A DNA stretch of 29,429 bases from contig JAQUND010000006.1 in assembly GCA_028717785.1 (NCBI GenBank), positions 1 to 29,429 of the forward strand, read 5' to 3'. Origin of the DNA: Candidatus Nanoarchaeia archaeon (GTDB lineage: Archaea > Nanoarchaeota > Nanoarchaeia > SCGC-AAA011-G17 > JAFCDX01). The notes below the pieces were generated by a model. The model searched no databases. It was not told the origin of the DNA and saw only the letters and a list, made by a program, of their open reading frames with translations. Position 1 is the first letter of the stretch; every line of letters starts with the position of its first letter. Made by a program: the position numbers and the translations under genes. This document shows positions 7,102 through 12,972 of the stretch, one piece after another.

Positions 7102-7145
7102 TTGTATGTTGTGCTTTCTATCCATTCGGCTCAGAGTTTCAATCC
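7071..7145 (-). CRISPR. Putative one-spacer type I-C mini-array
   Basis: Reading the minus strand: GGATTGAAAC (7145-7136), exactly the last 10 nt of a type I-C repeat; then 34 nt (7135-7102), a normal I-C spacer length; then the full repeat at 7101-7071. The product would have the layout of a mature I-C crRNA: a 5' handle, a spacer and a 3' hairpin. The upstream half-repeat has lost its hairpin and overlaps the last codons of the 69-residue ORF, whose stop lies in the spacer. The spacer is visibly richer in G and C (14 of 34) than its surroundings, so it may come from elsewhere. Its target cannot be found without a search. A chance 10-nt match at exactly this distance is unlikely but not excluded. 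Confidence 0.55.
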
Positions 7146-7340
7146 AACTTTCTTTCTATGTTTGCTTATTTGTAATTGTTCTTGATGATAAGCTTTTGCT
7201 CTTCGAACTAGACATCTTCGTCTTAATTCGACCATAATTTGTTTATTCCAAGCTTTTTTACTCTTTACACATGCCCAAATAGAATAAACAGAAATAAGCT
7301 TGTCATCGTCCAAATTTCTTAAATACGACTCGTCTGTCAT
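7131..7340 (-). CDS. Small basic protein, unknown
   Basis: A 69-residue, strongly basic protein (many Lys and Arg, for example VELRRRCLVRRAKAYHQ) with predicted helices; its charge suggests RNA or DNA binding. There is no clear ribosome binding site before the ATG at 7340, so the true start could be another codon nearby. The 3' end is unusual: the last codons read into GGATTGAAAC, the tail of a type I-C repeat, and the TGA stop lies in the putative spacer. The original C-terminus may therefore have been altered by insertion of the repeat-spacer unit. A short ORF with a good promoter and binding site lies just upstream at 7449-7550. Confidence 0.5.
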   Translation of the reverse strand: MTDESYLRNLDDDKLISVYSIWACVKSKKAWNKQIMVELRRRCLVRRAKAYHQEQLQISKHRKKVGLKL

Positions 7341-7400
7341 AAGATTTTTTTATTCTGTTTTTTTTATTATTATCAGTTATTAAGAATTTAATTATTTATT

Positions 7401-7444
7401 AAGAAAAAAATAAGTGTAAGGTATGACGTTTGTCTTTTTCTTAC
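7401..7444 (-). terminator. Weak hairpin with T-tract
   Basis: GTAAG (7416-7420 on the plus strand) can pair with CTTAC (7440-7444); alternatively AAGAAAAA (7401-7408) pairs with TTTTTCTT (7435-7442). On the minus strand a run of seven T follows the first hairpin. It sits just after the stop of the 33-codon ORF. The stems are short and AT-rich, so the call is tentative. Confidence 0.3.
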
Positions 7445-7448
7445 GAAA

Positions 7449-7550
7449 TCATCTTTTTTTTAGTCTCAATTTGATATTTTCAGAATTGTCTTGTGACTTG
7501 ATGATGAAAACATTTTTGCAGATTTTTTTGATGTTGTGATGATGTGACAT
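7449..7550 (-). CDS. 33-residue basic peptide with strong translation signals
   Basis: The ATG at 7550 is preceded by AAAGGAG with a 6-nt gap, one of the best ribosome binding sites in the window. The ORF begins MSHHHNIKKICKNVFIIKSQ and ends in TGA at 7449. The product is small and basic, with three consecutive His near the N-terminus, no membrane segment, and no known family. A sigma-70-like promoter (7591-7619) lies 41 bases upstream and a weak terminator follows. This looks like an independently transcribed small gene in a 305-base gap. A regulatory or host-takeover peptide is possible, but nothing in the sequence fixes its role. Confidence 0.5.
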   Translation of the reverse strand: MSHHHNIKKICKNVFIIKSQDNSENIKLRLKKR

Positions 7551-7590
7551 TAAAAACTCCTTTAATAATAGAAACAATTTACGCACTTTA

Positions 7591-7619
7591 TATATCGTCT
7601 AATAGTGTGTTATTGCCAA
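7591..7619 (-). promoter_or_regulatory. Putative sigma-70-type promoter
   Basis: On the minus strand, TTGGCA (7619-7614) and GATATA (7596-7591) are separated by 17 bases, the ideal spacing; an overlapping TATATA also exists. It faces the 33-residue ORF starting at 7550 and could drive transcription through the 69-residue gene and the I-C and I-E-like repeats at 7101-6983, which lie downstream on the same strand. Confidence 0.45.
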
Positions 7620-7645
7620 AATTTAATTAAAATCATTCAAAAACA

Positions 7646-8776
7646 TTAATTATATATTTCTTTATTTAAGAAAGAATAGATTTTCTTAAGATATTCTTCA
7701 GCTTTTTCATAACCCCAAGCATGGATAAACGTATCATTTTTTGTAGTATTCTCTTCAGCAAAAATCGATAAAATCTCTGTTTTTATTTCTTTAGTATTGA
7801 CACAAGAAACACCAACAGTTTTAGGACAATATTTATGTCCAATACACTTCCTTTTTAATTGAATTTCTATTATGTTTTCCCAATCAATTTTTATTACTCT
7901 TTTTCTCCAACCTATTTTAAATATCCCAAATTTAGTAATGATATTAAACCAAGAAGCACAATGATCGCAAGAACAATATTCATTAAGTGTTTTTTCCATA
8001 GAAAAATCTTCAAATCCTGCTTTATTAAAAAGATCTTTAAATTTATTTTCTTGATCTATATCAATCTGTTTTCTGTTACATGATTTATGAAAATATTTGC
8101 GCAAAGTCAAAACACAATCATCACCACTTTGAATTATATAGTCATCAGTTATCTCTGTCCATCCTTTTTCATTAACTACTATTTTGTTTTCCCAATCTTT
8201 AGTAGAATTAGGATATTTTAAAGTCAAATCAATAAATCTGTCATTTCTAATTTCGTTAGTTAAATAACAAGCAATATTTTTATTCATAAACAAAAGCTTA
8301 ACATCATAAAATTTTTTACCTATGAAATTAGTAAGATTTAATAATTCTTCAGTATTTTTTTGTATAACGACATCATAACAATTTTTTATATCCCAACCTT
8401 TACCACAATAAGGACATTTTAAATTTGACGTAGGAATATCATTAATTAAAGAAAATGAATATGTTCCTTTCATTATCTCATGAAATTCATTACTTGTAAG
8501 AACATTGGGAATATCAGGTACAATTTCTTTAGGAATCTTGCCAGTAGCTTTCATACAATTACCACAAGAATCAAGTATATAACGTCCTAATATATAATAA
8601 TTATGTAATTGTTCGTTTCTTTTGTATGAAGCATTATTTCGTTCTCTTAAAAGTACATTGAATGTTTCTAAAGAACAAAGATGGTTTCCTATTACCTCCT
8701 TTTTGTCGTACCAAGGTAAATCTTTTATCTGTTCTTTATCAGAGACACATTTTGAACCTAAAGAAAACTTAATCAT
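7646..8776 (-). CDS. Cys-rich (multi zinc-site) unknown protein
   Basis: A 376-residue protein of unknown function with several metal-binding Cys pairs: C-G-N-C in LDSCGNCMK, C-P-Y-C in LKCPYCGKG, C-S-C-D-H-C in the C-terminal half, and a later C-x-G-H-K-Y-C. This suggests two or three zinc ribbons in a globular protein. The frame can be extended to a GTG at 8800, which overlaps the upstream gene by 14 bases, but the ATG at 8776 gives the more usual N-terminus (MIKFSLGSKC). Neither has a strong ribosome binding site, so coupling to the 274-residue gene upstream is likely. A 305-base gap follows it. Confidence 0.65.
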   Translation of the reverse strand: MIKFSLGSKCVSDKEQIKDLPWYDKKEVIGNHLCSLETFNVLLRERNNASYKRNEQLHNYYILGRYILDSCGNCMKATGKIPKEIVPDIPNVLTSNEFHEIMKGTYSFSLINDIPTSNLKCPYCGKGWDIKNCYDVVIQKNTEELLNLTNFIGKKFYDVKLLFMNKNIACYLTNEIRNDRFIDLTLKYPNSTKDWENKIVVNEKGWTEITDDYIIQSGDDCVLTLRKYFHKSCNRKQIDIDQENKFKDLFNKAGFEDFSMEKTLNEYCSCDHCASWFNIITKFGIFKIGWRKRVIKIDWENIIEIQLKRKCIGHKYCPKTVGVSCVNTKEIKTEILSIFAEENTTKNDTFIHAWGYEKAEEYLKKIYSFLNKEIYN

Positions 8777-8786
8777 AAACACTTTC

Positions 8787-9611
8787 TTATAATAAGACAC
8801 TTAATAAAGCAGATTCCACATCCTGTGGTAAAGTTACATCGTCTTCATCTAAATCAAGGGCTTTAAGAATCGTATCCATTGTAAGGTCGCAAAATTCGTC
8901 TTGCCAATCACCTACAAAATAATATCTATCTGATTGTTTAATGATTCCACAAAGAATAGGATCTTTCTTTTCTTCAAGAGTTTTCTCGACAGATTTATTT
9001 TCTGGATCACAATGTATTACAACAAAATCATCGAACAACATTTTCTCTTTTGCTATTCCCATTTGATCGCGAACATCTTTAGGTATTAATCTAGTATAGT
9101 TTTTTATAGGAGTTATTTTTATTGCTTTATCTTTTACACTATTAACAAATTCTTGTAATATTTGTTTTTCGAAATATTTGTCAAAACCACATGAAATCAT
9201 TTCTTGTTCTCTTATTAATTTACCAAATTTTTCTTCTATTTTTTCTTTTAGAGCTATTTGATTTGTTAATGATGTTGATTCAAGAATAGAACAAATTTTT
9301 TCTAACCTTGAAGTCAATTCTTTTCTTTCAATTGGTTTGAATCTGCTTTTTATAAATTTAAAAACAACAATAGGTTTCAATAAACCTTTTATTCTATTTC
9401 TTGGATTATTCTCATCATCTAACGAACATTTTTGTTTTTTACTAAGTCTAATAGCTCTTTTTATGTATCTATCATCTTTTTTCAAAAAATAATTTGGAAC
9501 TATTGTCTGAGATGTGATATATAGATTTGTATCGTTATAGCCCAAAGAAAGACTTGTTGTTTCTTCAGAATTTTGTATATAATAAGAACCTGAAGGAATA
9601 ATGTTGCTCAT
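8787..9611 (-). CDS. Unknown 274-residue protein
   Basis: I do not recognise this protein. The N-terminus is polar and beta-like, the middle (about residues 60-170) is helical and Lys-rich, and the C-terminal ~70 residues are acidic with a motif-like stretch (CGIIKQSDRYYFVGDWQDE) resembling a small beta domain. No membrane segment or catalytic motif was found. A GGGGAAG binding site lies 7-8 nt before the ATG. It begins a transcript after the strong terminator at 9706-9739 and is followed at once by the Cys-rich gene. Confidence 0.65.
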   Translation of the reverse strand: MSNIIPSGSYYIQNSEETTSLSLGYNDTNLYITSQTIVPNYFLKKDDRYIKRAIRLSKKQKCSLDDENNPRNRIKGLLKPIVVFKFIKSRFKPIERKELTSRLEKICSILESTSLTNQIALKEKIEEKFGKLIREQEMISCGFDKYFEKQILQEFVNSVKDKAIKITPIKNYTRLIPKDVRDQMGIAKEKMLFDDFVVIHCDPENKSVEKTLEEKKDPILCGIIKQSDRYYFVGDWQDEFCDLTMDTILKALDLDEDDVTLPQDVESALLSVLL

Positions 9612-9705
9612 TATAATTCTTCCCCTTTTTATTATTATTTTAAATTAAAAAACATAAAGTTAATTCTTTTTATATAATAATTCTTAATTGTATATAAAAA
9701 AAATC

Positions 9706-9739
9706 GGGAGAGATAAAATAAATTTATTTTATCTCTCCC
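9706..9739 (-). terminator. Strong intrinsic terminator
   Basis: A perfect 34-base palindrome: GGGAGAGATAAAATAAA and its exact complement, 17 bp of potential stem. On the minus strand it is followed by GATTTTTTTTATA, a classic U-tract. It lies 44 bases after the stop of the 66-residue gene and closes the operon running from about 11.6 kb to 9783. Of all the terminators here, this is the clearest. The surrounding gap (9612-9782) holds nothing else definite. Confidence 0.9.
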
Positions 9740-9782
9740 TTCATCACACACACATCATCAAAGAAAGCTTTATTAATATATA

Positions 9783-9983
9783 TTATTTTTTGTCTAAAAA
9801 ATAAAATTTTAAATTTATTTTTTCACCACACACTTGGCAAATATTTTTTTCTTTTGCACAATATAGACAAGGTTCTTTTAAAAAAGTCGTAATAGTTTCA
9901 TATTGACCATGTTTTTCGCATATTTTCGTTATCTTCTTAGATGACCTAAATAAAATATTTTTGTGTTTATTGCAAAAAAACAT
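9783..9983 (-). CDS. Small zinc-knuckle protein
   Basis: A 66-residue protein with paired metal ligands: C4-x2-H7, C22-x2-H25, C39-x2-C42 and C49-x2-C52, enough for two zinc sites. Proteins this size with this pattern are common in phages and usually bind nucleic acid or a protein partner, but no specific family is recognised. It is the last gene of a tight operon (2-base gap to the 60-residue membrane protein upstream) and is followed by a strong terminator. Confidence 0.6.
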   Translation of the reverse strand: MFFCNKHKNILFRSSKKITKICEKHGQYETITTFLKEPCLYCAKEKNICQVCGEKINLKFYFLDKK

Positions 9984-9985
9984 AT

Positions 9986-10168
9986 TCAGATTTTTTCTTT
10001 ATTTTTTAAAATAAACTGTATGATTATTATAAAAGTCAAAGGCCAAAATAAAGAACATATTATTTTAGGTTTAAATAATGTATTCTTTTTCCAAAAACTT
10101 TGTATTTCCATAAAAATATAAAATAAGACGCTAATTATAAAATAAAGATGTATTAAACTTATATCCAT
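9986..10168 (-). CDS. Small two-helix membrane protein
   Basis: A 60-residue protein that is almost entirely hydrophobic: one segment at about residues 5-22 and another at about 35-54, joined by a short basic loop (FWKKNTLFKPK). It would form a membrane hairpin. An AAGGAT binding site overlaps the end of the lipoprotein gene, one base from its stop. Its size and place next to a lipoprotein and a second membrane protein fit a holin or lysis accessory role, but holins have no diagnostic motif, so this is inference from context. Confidence 0.55.
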   Translation of the reverse strand: MDISLIHLYFIISVLFYIFMEIQSFWKKNTLFKPKIICSLFWPLTFIIIIQFILKNKEKI

Positions 10169-10169
10169 T

Positions 10170-10679
10170 TTAATCCTTAGTGTGTAAAACAGCGAACTCA
10201 GTTAGTATAGTTGTGATAATTCCTGCAGTAAAACCAAAATAAACTATATTTCTTTCCAACCAACTTCTTTCTGATTTTTTTCTTAATAAGACTATTTCAT
10301 TTTGATAAACTCTTTCTGATTCTAATGATTTATCATAATATTCATTAAATAATGTTTTTTCTAATATTAATTTTTTATCTAAATAATTACAATTATCTTT
10401 AAAATAGATGTATTGAGCAGCTTTTTTTTCGCTAATTAGAACACCTGAAGGAATTTGTAATGTGTCTAAATAAATAGATATTAGTTGACCTGAATCAATA
10501 GCAATTGATTTGAAATCGAGCAAATTAGTATCAATAATATTTTCATTTGGAGGCATAAGTAAATCTATATCTAATTTTGCAGGTAAATAACTATATTTAA
10601 GGGGTTGTTCGTTAGTAAATTTTTTCGTTGACGCACACGAAAACAAAAATAATAATAAAAAACATAATAAGATTTTCAT
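10170..10679 (-). CDS. Lipoprotein with C-terminal membrane segment (spanin-like candidate)
   Basis: A 169-residue protein with a lipoprotein signal peptide: basic start, hydrophobic run, and lipobox LFSC with the acylated Cys at residue 15. A helical middle rich in Glu and Lys leads to a second hydrophobic segment near residues 140-160. A lipid anchor at one end and a transmembrane helix at the other is the layout of unimolecular spanins, which join the inner and outer membranes of Gram-negative hosts at lysis; that would imply such a host. I chose the ATG at 10679 (AAAGGAG 10 nt upstream) over a TTG at 10703. The segment IPSGVLISEKKAA recalls a motif common in small phage lipoproteins. The role is inferred. 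Confidence 0.6.
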   Translation of the reverse strand: MKILLCFLLLFLFSCASTKKFTNEQPLKYSYLPAKLDIDLLMPPNENIIDTNLLDFKSIAIDSGQLISIYLDTLQIPSGVLISEKKAAQYIYFKDNCNYLDKKLILEKTLFNEYYDKSLESERVYQNEIVLLRKKSERSWLERNIVYFGFTAGIITTILTEFAVLHTKD

Positions 10680-10695
10680 AAGTAATCTTCTCCTT

Positions 10696-11070
10696 TTAAC
10701 CAATCATATCAGCAAGTTTTTTTCTTCTTTCTCTTGCATCAGGTATTTTTTGAACTTCTTTTAATTCTTTCATTAATTCATCGTTTTTCGATACAGCAAC
10801 AGCAGCTTCTACTTTTACTATAGTATTAACTTCTTCTAATTTTTCTTTTATAGAAATAATTTCGTCTTTTAAATTTGCATTTTTTTCTTCAGAATTATTT
10901 TTCTCTGTTGTTTTTTGTCTAGATAAAATTTTAAGAGTAATCATTAAAATTGCAGGAACTAAAACAATAGCATATTTCCAGTATTTCTTTACAAAAGATG
11001 TTTTTCTAAAAATTATAAACAAAACAATAATAATAAAAAAAACTATTAGTAGTTCTACTTGAGTTGTCAT
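10696..11070 (-). CDS. Membrane protein with coiled-coil tail
   Basis: A 124-residue protein with an N-terminal transmembrane helix at about residues 6-22 (LLIVFFIIIVLFIIF), a second hydrophobic segment at about 33-49, and then a charged coiled coil to the C-terminus. An AAAGGAG binding site lies 6 nt before the ATG. The neighbouring lipoprotein and small membrane protein suggest a joint envelope role, such as lysis. A structural or anchoring role is equally possible. I do not recognise a named family. Confidence 0.55.
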   Translation of the reverse strand: MTTQVELLIVFFIIIVLFIIFRKTSFVKKYWKYAIVLVPAILMITLKILSRQKTTEKNNSEEKNANLKDEIISIKEKLEEVNTIVKVEAAVAVSKNDELMKELKEVQKIPDARERRKKLADMIG

Positions 11071-11074
11071 TTTC

Positions 11075-11596
11075 TTACTCCTTTTTTGTTTGTAAATCGG
11101 TAGAAAAATTTCTTATAGAAGAACTAGAATATTTCAATAGTAAATTATATGATATTTTTAAAGTCTGTTCGTCCATCTCTATAAATAATTTGCTTAAATC
11201 TCTTTCTATAGTTCCTAACATAACCTTTACATCTTCAGGAGTTAAATAAAGAATTCCTGCTAAAACAACTTTAATATCTTCAAATTTGTTTTCAGTTACA
11301 AGTCTTTTAAAATATTCAAACGACAATTTCCTTTTTTTATCTTGATAGTTATAAACAATTCTTCTACTCAACTTTCTTATATTATAACCATCCCATGAAC
11401 CTAAGTTTTTATTATACTGTGAAATTGTTTCGAGACAAAATTTAAAACAATCTAGTTCGTCTTCAGTATCTACTAAAAGGCCGCTATTGTCTATGAAATT
11501 AGCATTTTTAAATCTTAAACGAGCAGTCTTTAAGATGTTTTTTGCATCTTTATTTGACAGACAATGCCAGCCTTCAAATTCTAATTTTAATTTCAT
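11075..11596 (-). CDS. Unknown 173-residue protein
   Basis: A soluble, mostly helical protein without a motif I can name. It begins MKLKLEFEGWHCLSNKDAKN and has a basic central part (IRKLSRRIVYNYQDKKRK) that might bind nucleic acid. It lies 4 bases upstream of the membrane/coiled-coil gene and has a poor ribosome binding site. It seems to be the first full gene after a hairpin at 11627-11662. The function is unknown. Confidence 0.6.
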   Translation of the reverse strand: MKLKLEFEGWHCLSNKDAKNILKTARLRFKNANFIDNSGLLVDTEDELDCFKFCLETISQYNKNLGSWDGYNIRKLSRRIVYNYQDKKRKLSFEYFKRLVTENKFEDIKVVLAGILYLTPEDVKVMLGTIERDLSKLFIEMDEQTLKISYNLLLKYSSSSIRNFSTDLQTKKE

Positions 11597-11626
11597 TTAA
11601 TTTTTTCTTTAAAACTTAATATAACA

Positions 11627-11662
11627 AATCTGGCAAAAAATCATTAAACTTTTTGCCAGATT
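11627..11662 (-). terminator. Hairpin, candidate terminator or attenuator
   Basis: AATCTGGCAAAAA (11627-11639) pairs perfectly with TTTTTGCCAGATT (11650-11662): a 13-bp stem with a 10-nt loop. The minus-strand U-tract after it is poor (TGTTATATT), so termination is uncertain; an mRNA-stability or attenuation role is also possible. It lies between the interrupted small gene and the 173-residue gene. Confidence 0.5.
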
Positions 11663-11689
11663 AATTGTAATCTAAAATCCGTCTTTAAT

Positions 11690-11814
11690 TTAATAATTTG
11701 TAGCAAACGAAAATGTTTTGGGTAGACCAAAATTTGTTACACCTGCAGTATTGTTTGTCTTTCCTTTAGTTCTTTTAGCATTTACGCTAATAGGATCAGT
11801 TATGATTGTACCAT
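11690..11814 (-). pseudogene. Frameshifted small ORF (about 41 residues)
   Basis: An ATG at 11814 with TAGGAG 6 nt upstream opens a frame that stops after four codons (MVQS). The -1 frame entered after the second codon continues for 39 residues, beginning TIITDPISVNAKRTKGKTNN and ending FSFATNY, then TAA at 11692-11690. That reads like a genuine small phage protein with composition unlike random AT-rich sequence. A single missing base near the start, in the genome or in the sequence, would explain it; a programmed -1 shift is possible, but I see no classic slippery heptamer. The product is unknown. Confidence 0.45.
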
Positions 11815-11823
11815 TTTAGACTC

Positions 11824-12372
11824 CTATTTTTTTTGTTCAATTGCATGATCTACAATTCTTTCCCATAATTTTCTATCATCATGTTTCCTATTATATAAAA
11901 ATTGTACAATCTCAGATTTCGTCATTCCCCAGTTTAGCAATTCTCTTACTTGCTCTAATCTTGATTGTTTTTCTCCAGGGTCATTCCAATACTTTCCATA
12001 ATCAATTTCAAACTCACCATTAGGTTGTTTTTCTAAATATTTAATGTCTGGAAACGAACCTGATAAATTCTGAAAAATGTGAATAGTTTCATGGGTAACA
12101 GTAGACTTTGGATTTTCTAAGTATTTAAGAACATCGTTTTTATTTTTTAAAAAGAATTTTTCAAAATCATAAAGGGGTAAATAAACTGTTCTTTTTTTAT
12201 AATTAGATGCTCCTCTTTCTTTCTGTTCTCTAAATTTAATCTTAATTGAATCTAATATTTTTTTAATTTCTTTTTCGTTTGTAGTAGGATAAATTTCTTT
12301 TAATCTTTTTATAAGATATTTAGATTTCTCGGGAATATCTGAAAAACTATAGATATCAGTTTTTATCGACAT
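11824..12372 (-). CDS. HExxH metalloprotease-like protein
   Basis: A 182-residue soluble protein whose centre contains H94-E-T-I-H98 within TVTHETIHIFQ. This is the HExxH zinc-protease signature: two His bind zinc and the Glu activates water. The flanking residues (hydrophobic before, aromatic after) suit the active-site helix. A third ligand is not obvious; Glu or His in the following 30 residues could serve. There is no signal peptide, so it would act in the cytoplasm or inside the virion. The ATG overlaps the stop of the 189-residue gene in TAATG. Possible roles are virion-protein processing or host-protein cleavage. The family is not named. Confidence 0.6.
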   Translation of the reverse strand: MSIKTDIYSFSDIPEKSKYLIKRLKEIYPTTNEKEIKKILDSIKIKFREQKERGASNYKKRTVYLPLYDFEKFFLKNKNDVLKYLENPKSTVTHETIHIFQNLSGSFPDIKYLEKQPNGEFEIDYGKYWNDPGEKQSRLEQVRELLNWGMTKSEIVQFLYNRKHDDRKLWERIVDHAIEQKK

Positions 12373-12941
12373 TATATCTCTATCTTATTTTTTTTCAGAT
12401 TATTAATAGTAGTATTCATTTCTTTAATTAAACCATCTTGATATGACAGCTTATCTTGCATTTGTTCAATAATAGAAACATTTTGCTTGTTAATTCTATT
12501 AAGTTCTACTTGAAACTTTTCAATCATTTGATGCTCAATATTTTTTATTATTGAATTAAGCTCTTCTTTATCTTTAATTAAAACGAATTTAGTTCCATCT
12601 TCGTTTTTTTGAGTAAGCATACTTACTCTTTTTCTAAAGCTTTTTTCAAAATTATTGCTAATTTCTTGTTCTTCAGCTCTAGAAAGAGCAATAATATTTC
12701 TCAACTTACCACACAAAAACTCTTCAGTACCTTGAAAATTCTTACACATAAAATCTTTATCAGACATCATTGCAGATTCTTGCAAAGTACAACCACCTGA
12801 ACAACCTTGAAAAAAATCTGGGCAATGCGAACAAGGTATAGACTTTAATAATCCTAAAACAAAAATTGATTCATTTTTGTCTAAATAAGAAATATAAAAA
12901 CTTGTGTCTCTAGTAAATTCATTTTCTAGTTGTTTTACCAT
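12372..12941 (-). CDS. Cys-cluster protein with C-terminal coiled coil
   Basis: A 189-residue protein. The N-terminal third has six Cys: C37-x2-C40, C47, C51, C66 and C77, enough for a zinc or iron-sulfur site. From about residue 125 to the end there is a regular heptad-like coiled coil rich in Gln, Asn and Lys. GAGGAA precedes the ATG. It is coupled by TAATG to the metalloprotease-like gene. The next gene upstream (551 residues) has a related-looking C-x2-C-x6-C motif. No function can be assigned. Confidence 0.6.
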   Translation of the reverse strand: MVKQLENEFTRDTSFYISYLDKNESIFVLGLLKSIPCSHCPDFFQGCSGGCTLQESAMMSDKDFMCKNFQGTEEFLCGKLRNIIALSRAEEQEISNNFEKSFRKRVSMLTQKNEDGTKFVLIKDKEELNSIIKNIEHQMIEKFQVELNRINKQNVSIIEQMQDKLSYQDGLIKEMNTTINNLKKNKIEI

Positions 12942-12972
12942 TACGTTCCTCTAAAGATTTTTTAATAAATTT

